Shown here: piece by piece, positions 16,584 through 24,747 of the stretch
How positions within the stretch are numbered: the first letter of the stretch is position 1
Layout: every line of letters begins with the position of its first letter
NCBI GenBank assembly: GCA_964645765.1
Contig: CAZYBE010000015.1
Span: 1-64,000, forward strand
Length of the DNA stretch: 64,000 nucleotides
Source: CAZGMN01 sp964645765
GTDB lineage: Bacteria > Acidobacteriota > Aminicenantia > Aminicenantales > Aminicenantaceae
Direction of reading: 5' to 3'
The notes under the pieces: generated by a model
What the model saw: only the letters and a program-made list of their open reading frames with translations
What the model was told of the DNA's origin: nothing
Database searches by the model: none
Translations under genes and position numbers: made by a program

Positions 16584-19500
16584 ATGATTATCAAGAAAAT
16601 AGAACTTCAAGGATTTAAATCCTTCCCTGAAAGAACAAAAATCCTTTTGCATCCTGGAATAACCTGTATCGTTGGACCGAACGGCACAGGAAAAAGCAAC
16701 ATCGTCGACGCCCTGCTCTGGGTCTTGGGCGGACAGAGGATGAAATCTCAAAGAGCGGAAAGGAGCGGAGATGTCATTTTCAACGGGAATGCCAAAAAAC
16801 CCCCGCTGGGAATGGCGGATGTCAACCTTTTCCTGAAGGACGATGAGGAGGAACTCGTCATCAGCCACCGGCTTTTCCGCTCGGGTGAAAGCGAATACAA
16901 GCTCAACGGCAAACTGGTCAGGCTAAAGGATATTCAGGACTCGCTCTGGAAAAAGGACATAGCTGAAAAAGAATATTTTGTTATCGAGCAGGGACAGATC
17001 GGTCTTTTCCTCAATTCCAAAGCCGCGGAGAAAAGGCTATTCCTGGAAGAAGCTGCTGGCACAGCCTTCTACAAGGACAAGAAAAAGCAGGCCCAAAGCA
17101 AACTGGAGGACAGCGAGCAAAATTTGATACGCATTGAAGACATCATCGCCGAAGTCTTGAGAGCCAAGAATTCTCTCGCCAGACAGGCGGGGGCAGCGAT
17201 CCGATACAAAAAATTGAGGGAGAAGATTCGCCAGCTGAAGTCTCTACATCACCGGAAAAAAATCGCCCTTCTTGAAAAAAATCTTCAAGAAATCACACAG
17301 CACTTCGAGGATTGTCTGAACCAAGAGACTTCAGCAGTCTCCCGGCTGAAAATAGAAGAGAAGAATTTGGGGAAGAAACGGGCAGAACTCTGGAACCTTG
17401 AAAAATTGATCAAGGACCTCGAGAGAAGCTTGCTTTCCCAGAAATCTCATTTGGCCCGGTTCGCAACAGAAAAGGAAAGAGAGGCAAAGAGAATCGAGTT
17501 TCTCGCCGAGAAAAAAAACAGAGCCGCTGAGACTAAAGACGAGATTAGAGGGGAGATTTCCCAGCTCGAAAAAGAAACGACAGAAGCTGCGGAAAATCTT
17601 GAAACGCTCAGCGAGCAACTGAAGGAGAAACAAAAGGCTTTGACGCAAGCCGAGGAGTCGAGCCTTGCCTCCAAGGAGAAACTCTCGGCCTGGGCCGATG
17701 ATGTCAAAACAATGAGGAATGAGTACTTCCAAAAGCTCTCCGCCCTCACGGAAACGAAAAATGAAGGGGTCAAATTAGAGAAAGAAAGAGAGCTCGTCCT
17801 TCGCCAGAAAGAAAGGCTCGAACGCCAGCTGCAAGAAGAGCAAAACCTTCTCCAAGAGAAAGAGAGAGAGCTGGAGAGGCAAAAAAATGAGCTTCTTTGC
17901 GCTCAAGAGCTCAAAGATGAGATGGAAAAGACGATCATTTCCCAACAAAAAATGCTCGATGAGAACCTTGCCTCCCTCCAAAGCCTTCAGAGCAAAATCT
18001 CAGAGCTGGAAAGAAAAAAAGAGGAAGAAGCTCATCATCTTCAAGCCTTGGAGAGGCTGGAAAAAGAGGAGAGAAGTTCAGACCTGCCCCAGGATATTTC
18101 TGCTGCCTGGGGCATCTTGGCCGACCTGATTGAGGTCGATGCCGAGCATGCCCCTCTCATCGACATCTTCTGGAAGGAAGAAGCCAAAGCCACACTTATC
18201 CATGCTCAAGATTTTCTGAAAATTGCAGACAACAAAGAGATAAGAGGCCGCTTCCTTCTCCTCTCTTCCCAAAAAAAAGAAGAGACTTATCCCGAAATCC
18301 TTAATGACCCGCAAGTCCTGGGATTCTTCAAGGCTTATCTCCGTCCCAGCCCTAAAATTAAAGATTACCTCGCCCAGCTTCAAGAAGCTGTTGTGGTCAA
18401 AGATATAAAAAGCGCTGTCCAGCTCTGGCTCCGCTTCCCTTCCTTCAGCTATTTGACGCTCGAAGGAGACCTGCTTGCTTCCACAGGGCTTCTCAAACTG
18501 GGCCAGAAAAAAGAAGGAATTTTTACCTTGAACGAGGAGATAAAAAAAATAAAAGAGAACATTTCCCCCATCGAGAAGGAGATCGGGCCCTTGAGCCTGG
18601 AGCAAAAAGAAAAAATCGAACAAAAACAAAGACTGGAAGAAGAAACGAGGAAAGACATAAGCCTTCTCTCTGAACTTCAAGAGAAAATTGAAGAGACTGA
18701 GAAGGAGATGAGGTTCGACCATAAAGAGAGCGATAAAATTAAAACTCGCCTTGATCTCCTCGAAGAGGAGAACAGGATTCTGACACAAGACCAAGAGGCT
18801 CTGGACAAGAGAATTGACGACTCGACGCTGAGAAGAAGAACACTTGAAGAGGAAGAAATGGCCTTAAAAAACAGTCTGGAGGAGAAAGAAAAGGAGGATT
18901 CGACGCTGCAGGAAGAGAACGAACAAAGAAAAAAATACTTTTTTGAGCTCAAAGCCAGCATCGACCTTCTCCAGGAAAAGATCAATAACCTCAATCTTCA
19001 TCTGCAATCTCAAAGTCAGAGGAAAGAGATCTTGAAGGTCAAGACCGATTCCCTTCAGGAAGAAATCCAGAACTGCGAGATGGGGCAATCTCAAGCCAAA
19101 GAAACCCTCTCCGGCCTCTCCCAGAGGATAAGAGAGGCAGCAGAGGAAGGGAAGAGAATGGAAGCAGAGCTTTCTCTTAAAGAATCGAACCTTCAATTGC
19201 AGAAAAAAGAACAGCAAGAAATGGAGACGAGGATTGAGGAATTGAGAGAGGAATGCGAGCGAAGGAAGGAAGAGCGAGTGAAATGGGAAATCAGCAAAGC
19301 TGAGGGAGAAAGGGACTTTGTCAATTTAGAGGAGAGCTGCTGGCAAGAGCTCAAGAAATCCCTGAAGGAAGTGAAAGAGGAAATACCGGAAGAAAAGATT
19401 CTGGAAACAGACATCGAGGAAAAACTGGCAAAAGCCGACGAGGAGCTTCAAAAGTATAAATCCGTGAACTTGATGGCCGAGGAAGAATATTCAGCCCAAA

Positions 19501-20075
19501 AAAAGCGCTATGAATTTCTCATGGCCCAAAAGAAAGACCTGCGAGATTCTATCGATGCCACCAGGGAGGCCATCCAAAAGATTGACGAGGAGAGTAAGAG
19601 CCAATTCTTGAATGCCCTGGCTGAGGTCAACAAAAATCTTCAGGATGTCTTTTCGATTCTATTTAATGGAGGAAATGCAGAACTCAAACTTGTCGATTCA
19701 AGCCAGCCGTTGGAAAGCGGAGTGGAAATCATCGCCCAGCCCCCAGGAAAAAGGGTGCAGAGCCTTTCTCTTCTCTCTGGAGGAGAAAAGAGCTTGACCA
19801 GCCTTGCCTTCTTCTTCGCCCTCTTCCGCTACAAGCCCACGCCATTCTGCGTCCTCGATGAAATCGACGCTGCTCTTGACGACGTGAACCTGACAAGATT
19901 TCTGGAATTGATGAAAAAGACAAAAAGCCAGACGCAATTCATTATCATCACTCATAACGTCAAGACCATGGAAGTGGCTGATTATATCTACGGGACAACC
20001 ATGGCTGAGCCTAATATCACCAACCTTTATTCGATAAAAATTGAAAAAAAAGAAGACGGCTCAAAAAACGTTTGA
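16584..20075 (+). CDS. smc: Chromosome segregation protein SMC
   Basis: 1163 residues, typical bacterial SMC length. The N-terminal head has Walker A GPNGTGKS at 31-38. Two long Glu/Lys-rich coiled coils (about 170-500 and 660-1000) flank a hinge (about 505-640). The C-terminal head has the ABC signature LSGGEKSLTS (S1065-K1069) and Walker B with D1092-E1093 in VLDEIDAALDD, plus a following ITHN switch histidine. SMC organises and segregates chromosomes as a dimer with ScpA/ScpB, whose genes are not in this window. No other gene shares its transcript clearly. Confidence 0.97.
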   Translation: MIIKKIELQGFKSFPERTKILLHPGITCIVGPNGTGKSNIVDALLWVLGGQRMKSQRAERSGDVIFNGNAKKPPLGMADVNLFLKDDEEELVISHRLFRSGESEYKLNGKLVRLKDIQDSLWKKDIAEKEYFVIEQGQIGLFLNSKAAEKRLFLEEAAGTAFYKDKKKQAQSKLEDSEQNLIRIEDIIAEVLRAKNSLARQAGAAIRYKKLREKIRQLKSLHHRKKIALLEKNLQEITQHFEDCLNQETSAVSRLKIEEKNLGKKRAELWNLEKLIKDLERSLLSQKSHLARFATEKEREAKRIEFLAEKKNRAAETKDEIRGEISQLEKETTEAAENLETLSEQLKEKQKALTQAEESSLASKEKLSAWADDVKTMRNEYFQKLSALTETKNEGVKLEKERELVLRQKERLERQLQEEQNLLQEKERELERQKNELLCAQELKDEMEKTIISQQKMLDENLASLQSLQSKISELERKKEEEAHHLQALERLEKEERSSDLPQDISAAWGILADLIEVDAEHAPLIDIFWKEEAKATLIHAQDFLKIADNKEIRGRFLLLSSQKKEETYPEILNDPQVLGFFKAYLRPSPKIKDYLAQLQEAVVVKDIKSAVQLWLRFPSFSYLTLEGDLLASTGLLKLGQKKEGIFTLNEEIKKIKENISPIEKEIGPLSLEQKEKIEQKQRLEEETRKDISLLSELQEKIEETEKEMRFDHKESDKIKTRLDLLEEENRILTQDQEALDKRIDDSTLRRRTLEEEEMALKNSLEEKEKEDSTLQEENEQRKKYFFELKASIDLLQEKINNLNLHLQSQSQRKEILKVKTDSLQEEIQNCEMGQSQAKETLSGLSQRIREAAEEGKRMEAELSLKESNLQLQKKEQQEMETRIEELREECERRKEERVKWEISKAEGERDFVNLEESCWQELKKSLKEVKEEIPEEKILETDIEEKLAKADEELQKYKSVNLMAEEEYSAQKKRYEFLMAQKKDLRDSIDATREAIQKIDEESKSQFLNALAEVNKNLQDVFSILFNGGNAELKLVDSSQPLESGVEIIAQPPGKRVQSLSLLSGGEKSLTSLAFFFALFRYKPTPFCVLDEIDAALDDVNLTRFLELMKKTKSQTQFIIITHNVKTMEVADYIYGTTMAEPNITNLYSIKIEKKEDGSKNV

Positions 20076-20178
20076 AAGTTTTAAAAAGAATTGAAAGAAT
20101 AGGAAGGATTTACTCTTTAGAAGCATATCATAAACATGCATGATGAGCTGAGAACTACGAAAAAACAAGGAGGGTTTC

Positions 20179-21897
20179 ATGTCAGTTTATCTCTACATCA
20201 TCCTCGCCTATCTTCTCATCCTGACCGGCTTTAATTTTTACCGGGCAAGACGCATCAAGAGCCAGGAAGACTTCATGGTCGCTGGCCGTAAGCTCAAGCT
20301 GACCATCATGGTTTTTACGCTCATCTGCACCTGGATCGGCTCTGGGACGTTTATCGCCGGTGCTGAGTATGCTGCTCGCGCCGGCTGGTCTTCGCTGTGG
20401 CTTCCTGCTGGTGCCTGGATCGGCATCGTCGTCATCTATTTCCTGGCGGCCAAGATCCGCACCTTCGGCCAGTACACCATCGGCGATATTCTGGAAGTCC
20501 GCTACGGCAAGTTCGCACGCCTCTTCGGGGCCATCGCCTTGATCATCGCCTTCACCACCATCGTCTCCTACCAGTTCCGGGCTGGAGGCTACATCCTCAA
20601 CTTGGCGACCAAAGGCTCTGTGTCCGTCGAGCTGGGACAGGCAATCGCTGCCCTTTTCGTCATCTTGTTTACAGCCCTGGGAGGAATGGTAGCCGTGGCT
20701 CACACCGACCTTCCCAACGGCATCATTATCCTCCTCGCCTGTTGTGTGGCTTTGCCCTTCATCATAATATTCGCCGGCGGCGTGCATGCCGCCCCGGCTG
20801 CGCTGCCCGCACAGCACTTCGCTGTTTTTTCAGCCGACTTCGGCAAATATCCTGCCCTCAAGGCCGGAGGGTATTTCCTGGCTACAATGCTCCTCTTGAT
20901 GGGCGTTCAGTCCATGTACCAGAAATTCTACTCCGCCAAGTCGCCGCGGGAGGCTAAGCGTGCTGTAGCCATCTGGATTATCGGGACGATCCTGGTCGAG
21001 ACGCTGGTGGTGGGAATCGCCATCTATTCCGCAACCGCTCACTGGACAGAGATCAAAGCCTTTGAAATCGCCGGGACCGTGAAGAACGAAGTGGCCACAA
21101 ACAAGCTGCCGGCCACAGAGGCTATGCCGAGGGCGCTTACCCTAGCCCGTGAGTTAGAGACAAAAGGCAATGTAAAGCCTGGTCAAGTGGCTGATTTGAC
21201 GAAAAAGTTGCAGGATACGTTTGCCGCTGCAGACACACCCCAGAAAGTGGCGGACATCCGTTCGGGAATCGACCCAGCCTCAGTTGTGCTCATCGCAGCC
21301 AAAGATATTGGCTCGATGGGCGGCATCGGCCTTGCCGCCGGCCTGCTGCTCCTCGGTGCAGCCTGTGTTGTGGTCCTCTCCACAGGGATGAACTACCTCC
21401 TCTCTCCCTCGACCAACATCATGCGTGACATTTACCAGAGGTTCATGAAGTCGGATGCTGACCAGAAGAAATTGGTGGCCCTGCAAAAAGTCTTCATCGT
21501 CATCCTGGGCGTATGCGCTTTCCTGATGATTTTCATTCCTACTGTCCTTCACTCTCGAATCTCGGTGCTCCGCTACGCTTTTTTTGCCTATACCATGTAC
21601 GGCGTGTCTATTACTCCAGCGCTTATCGCTGCGCTCACCTGGAAACGAGCCACACGCATTGGCGGAATCACCTCCATCGTCTCGGGCGCAATCATGGCGC
21701 TCATCTTTGAGCTTGTCATCCCTAACGCTTTCCCCTCTGTGCTTAGGGGCGGCGACCCATGGGGTATCCCGAGCATCTACCCGGCCATAGCCGTCTCTCT
21801 CCTTTTCTTGATCATCGGAAGCCTGTTGACCAAGAAGCCGGGCCCAGAGCAGCTTGAAAAACTTTTCCCTGCGAAAATTTTACCCCAGGGGGAATAG
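20179..21897 (+). CDS. Sodium:solute symporter family transporter (SSS)
   Basis: 572 residues with an AAGGAGGG site. Family marks include SQEDFMVAGRKLK after the first helix, TWIGSGTFIAGAEYA in the second, and a run of about 12-13 membrane helices. An unusual soluble insert of about 75 residues (about 295-372, with KNEVATNKLPATEAMPRALT and VKPGQVADLTKKLQ) sits between helices in the second half. SSS proteins import sugars, amino acids, vitamins or organic acids with Na+. The stop TAG is followed directly by the ATG of the deacetylase gene, so the two are likely one transcript and may handle the same acylated compound. Substrate unknown. Confidence 0.88.
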   Translation: MSVYLYIILAYLLILTGFNFYRARRIKSQEDFMVAGRKLKLTIMVFTLICTWIGSGTFIAGAEYAARAGWSSLWLPAGAWIGIVVIYFLAAKIRTFGQYTIGDILEVRYGKFARLFGAIALIIAFTTIVSYQFRAGGYILNLATKGSVSVELGQAIAALFVILFTALGGMVAVAHTDLPNGIIILLACCVALPFIIIFAGGVHAAPAALPAQHFAVFSADFGKYPALKAGGYFLATMLLLMGVQSMYQKFYSAKSPREAKRAVAIWIIGTILVETLVVGIAIYSATAHWTEIKAFEIAGTVKNEVATNKLPATEAMPRALTLARELETKGNVKPGQVADLTKKLQDTFAAADTPQKVADIRSGIDPASVVLIAAKDIGSMGGIGLAAGLLLLGAACVVVLSTGMNYLLSPSTNIMRDIYQRFMKSDADQKKLVALQKVFIVILGVCAFLMIFIPTVLHSRISVLRYAFFAYTMYGVSITPALIAALTWKRATRIGGITSIVSGAIMALIFELVIPNAFPSVLRGGDPWGIPSIYPAIAVSLLFLIIGSLLTKKPGPEQLEKLFPAKILPQGE

Positions 21898-22932
21898 ATG
21901 CAAACTGGAATTGTCAAGGACGGAAGGTATGCTGAGCACGATATGGGACCCTTCCATGTGGAAAGTCCGAGAAGGATAGAAGCCATCTATGACATGCTGG
22001 AAAAGGAAATCTCCTTCCCCTATTTGGAGATAAAACCGCGGTCCGCTAAAGAGGAAGAAGTCGAGATGGTCCATAATCCAGCCTACGTCAATCTCATCAA
22101 GGAAACTTCAGGCCAGGAGAGAGTCTATCTTGACCCAGATACATCAACATCTGCTCGCTCTTATGAAGTTGCGCTGCTGGCCGCAGGCGGGCTGCTTCAG
22201 GCCGCGGACTTCATTATGGAAGGCAAAATCCAGAATGGCTTTGCCCTGATCAGGCCGCCTGGCCATCATGCTGAAGCAGGTCGGGCTATGGGATTTTGCC
22301 TCTTCAACAATATCGCCATCACTGCCGAGCACCTGGTCAAAAAACATGGCCTCAAGCGCATTCTGATCGTCGACTGGGACCTTCACCATGGAAACGGAAC
22401 TCAGCATTCTTTTTACAATCGAAAAGATGTTCTCTATTTCTCTTCCCACCAGTTTCCCTATTATCCAGGCACAGGTTACTGGGATGAGATAGGCCAGGGA
22501 GAAGGTGAAGGCTATACTGTCAATGTTCCGCTTCATGCTGGAAAAACAGACGAGGATTATCTCTATGTCTACAGAAAAATCCTTGCCCCGATTGCTTCAT
22601 CCTATAAACCAGAGTTTATCCTGGTGTCTGCTGGCTTCGATATCTATCAAGGGGATCCGCTGGGGGGAATGCGCGTCAGCGAGCAGGGTTTTGGAGCACT
22701 CACCTCTGAACTTCTTTCTTTAGCCCATGATTCCTCAAAGGATAGAATTCTATTCACTCTCGAAGGGGGGTATGAGCTTGAGGGGCTTCGAGAAGGAGTC
22801 AAACAGGTCTTGCTCCAGCTCGGGAGCGCAGCCAAAAAGCCTGCCATAGAAGCAAAAGCTTCGCCTGCGACTGAAAGAGAAATCGAGCCGGTCTTTAAAA
22901 CACACGAGAAATATTGGCCACTGAAGCCATAA
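21898..22932 (+). CDS. Histone-deacetylase-family amidohydrolase
   Basis: 344 residues. Catalytic and metal residues are visible: RPPGHHAE with H123/H124, DWDLHHGNGT with zinc ligands D161 and H163, SAGFD with D248, and the transition-state Tyr292 in EGGYELEG. Bacterial members (AcuC, acetylpolyamine amidohydrolases and relatives) remove acetyl groups from small molecules or proteins. The adjacent symporter suggests a transported acetylated solute, which is inference. The start codon abuts the upstream stop with no gap; its ribosome-binding site (CAGGGGGA) lies inside the upstream gene. Confidence 0.92.
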   Translation: MQTGIVKDGRYAEHDMGPFHVESPRRIEAIYDMLEKEISFPYLEIKPRSAKEEEVEMVHNPAYVNLIKETSGQERVYLDPDTSTSARSYEVALLAAGGLLQAADFIMEGKIQNGFALIRPPGHHAEAGRAMGFCLFNNIAITAEHLVKKHGLKRILIVDWDLHHGNGTQHSFYNRKDVLYFSSHQFPYYPGTGYWDEIGQGEGEGYTVNVPLHAGKTDEDYLYVYRKILAPIASSYKPEFILVSAGFDIYQGDPLGGMRVSEQGFGALTSELLSLAHDSSKDRILFTLEGGYELEGLREGVKQVLLQLGSAAKKPAIEAKASPATEREIEPVFKTHEKYWPLKP

Positions 22933-23052
22933 TTTAAATTATTGGCTTTTCCTCGATTGTATCTCTCATATTGCAGTCGTCTTATTTTTAGGACATATAA
23001 CAGGGACAATTGGCGCGACTTTAGGAGAGAGGAATTGGCATAGTATTTGCTG

Positions 23053-23058
23053 TATAAT
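23053..23058 (+). promoter_or_regulatory. Candidate -10 box upstream of the DUF6600 gene
   Basis: A perfect TATAAT 31 bases before the ATG. No good -35 hexamer sits at 16-18 bases; TTGGCA at 23035-23040 is too close. Confidence 0.3.
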
Positions 23059-23088
23059 AATAGCTAAGCTGATAAAAGGAGAAGCAAA

Positions 23089-24732
23089 ATGAGAAAAATA
23101 TTGGGTATTTTAATAGCTGTTCTCTTCCTTCTTACAACCTTATCGGCAGAGGAGTCTAAATACACGAATAATTCCATCGTCCGGCTAAGCTTCCTCTCTG
23201 GAAATGCCTACCTCCAAAGAGCATCAGACCTCGGCTATGAAGAAGCCGTGGTGAATATGCCCATTTCTGAAGGTGATAGATTGGGCACGACTGAGGGAAG
23301 GGTGGAAGTTTATTTAGGGAAGGGAAACTACATCTGGCTGGACAATAACACAAAAATCGATTTCTTGAGCCTCCCCAGGAAAGATTCAGAGCTTGTCCGG
23401 ATAAAGGCCTGGTCAGGGAACATCTGCTTCCGCGTGAAGACCTTAGAACAAGAAAAGAAGGTCGAAATCCACTCCCCGGATGTTTCTCTCTATGTTCTGG
23501 ATGAGGGGCTCTACAGAATCGATGTTAAGCAGAACGCCCAGACAGAGATATTCGTCTACCAGGGCATGCTCGAAGCTGCAGGGGAATCAGGCTCTGTTCT
23601 GGTCAAGGATGGACAACGACTTGAGGTTTCCAATGCAACATTCACCTCTCAGCCCTCTCGATTTCAGGCAGTGGCAGAGGATAGTTTCGACAGATGGAGC
23701 ACGCACAGAGATTCCCAAATCGGCAAGTACCAAGCAAAGGCTTTTCTTCCCAAAGAATTGGAAGATTTCGAATCCGAGTTGGCTGAATACGGCGAATGGA
23801 CTTACGTCCCTCCTTATGGCAATGTCTGGGTCCCAAATTCTGTTGACTCGGGCTGGCATCCTTACTATTACGGTCGATGGACTTGGCTTTCTCTCTGTGG
23901 ATGGACCTGGATCCCCTATGAACCATGGGGCTGGTGCACTTTTCATTTTGGCCGTTGGCATTGGGCACATTGGCTCGGTTGGTACTGGATTCCAACGAGT
24001 ATCTGGGGACCTGCCTGGGTGAACTGGTATTGGGGTTACGATTACTTTGGCTGGGCACCCTTGAGCTATTATGGCTACCCAGTGGTCGTCATGAACAATG
24101 CCTTTTATGGTCGATACACGGGTGAGTATCCGCTGCATTCCCGGGCTCTGACTGTTGTTCACAAGAATCAGCTCAAGGCTCGAAACGTATCTGATGTCGC
24201 CCTCAAAGAAGAATCTATAAAGAGCCTGGGAAAAATCACACTTACCAGCCAGGCTCCATCCCTGAGGCTGGTAGCCAATCAAATCTCTGTCGAAAAACTT
24301 GGAGGCGAAAAGCTCATCCTCAGGAAAACAGAAAGCCGCTACGAAGCTGATAAAGGACGCCTTGAAGGGGCAATGACCGGCAAACCAGAAGCTTTGCGTT
24401 CAAAAGAAATCGCAAGAGAAGTGATTCGGAGGCCCGAATCGTCTCAAGAAAGAAAAATCATCAAGAGAGACTCCATCGGTTATCCTTCTTCTCCAGAGAT
24501 TAGCGTAAAAAATTATCCAAGAAAAATAGAAACAAGAAAATCGAGCTCAAGCCTCAACCGGATATATAGGTATATTTCTGGTTACCCCAGCGGTCCCAAA
24601 GGAACCTCATCTTCATCTCAAGGTTCAACGAGAAGGATTAGCTCCAGCTCAGGCTCTCGCCGTGCAGCCCCATCACGAAGCTCTCCCTCCAGATCTCATT
24701 CCTCGGGCTCGGGCAGAGTAAGAAAGAAATAA
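23089..24732 (+). CDS. FecR-like / DUF6600 exported protein
   Basis: 547 residues with a signal peptide (about 1-20) and an AAAAGGAG site. Residues ~25-190 resemble a FecR domain (VRLSFLSGNAYLQRA, EGRVEVYLGKGNYIWLDNN, VLVKDGQRLEV). A remarkable Trp/Tyr-rich DUF6600 block follows (about 230-345, units such as WTWIPYEPWGWCTFHFGRW). The C-terminal ~130 residues are Ser/Arg/Lys-rich and probably disordered. No cytoplasmic anchor for sigma regulation is present, so an envelope structural or binding role is more likely than signalling. Function is not established for the family. Confidence 0.85.
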   Translation: MRKILGILIAVLFLLTTLSAEESKYTNNSIVRLSFLSGNAYLQRASDLGYEEAVVNMPISEGDRLGTTEGRVEVYLGKGNYIWLDNNTKIDFLSLPRKDSELVRIKAWSGNICFRVKTLEQEKKVEIHSPDVSLYVLDEGLYRIDVKQNAQTEIFVYQGMLEAAGESGSVLVKDGQRLEVSNATFTSQPSRFQAVAEDSFDRWSTHRDSQIGKYQAKAFLPKELEDFESELAEYGEWTYVPPYGNVWVPNSVDSGWHPYYYGRWTWLSLCGWTWIPYEPWGWCTFHFGRWHWAHWLGWYWIPTSIWGPAWVNWYWGYDYFGWAPLSYYGYPVVVMNNAFYGRYTGEYPLHSRALTVVHKNQLKARNVSDVALKEESIKSLGKITLTSQAPSLRLVANQISVEKLGGEKLILRKTESRYEADKGRLEGAMTGKPEALRSKEIAREVIRRPESSQERKIIKRDSIGYPSSPEISVKNYPRKIETRKSSSSLNRIYRYISGYPSGPKGTSSSSQGSTRRISSSSGSRRAAPSRSSPSRSHSSGSGRVRKK

Positions 24733-24747
24733 GCTGACTTAATTCTC

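Noticed and set aside
18078..18794. 238-codon open frame antisense to smc
   Set aside because: It arises from the Glu/Lys-rich coiled-coil codons read in reverse, giving a Leu/Phe-rich translation with no family resemblance.
20397..20957. Open frame in the +1 frame of the symporter gene
   Set aside because: It is a shadow of GC-rich third positions; the translation is Arg/His-rich without domains.
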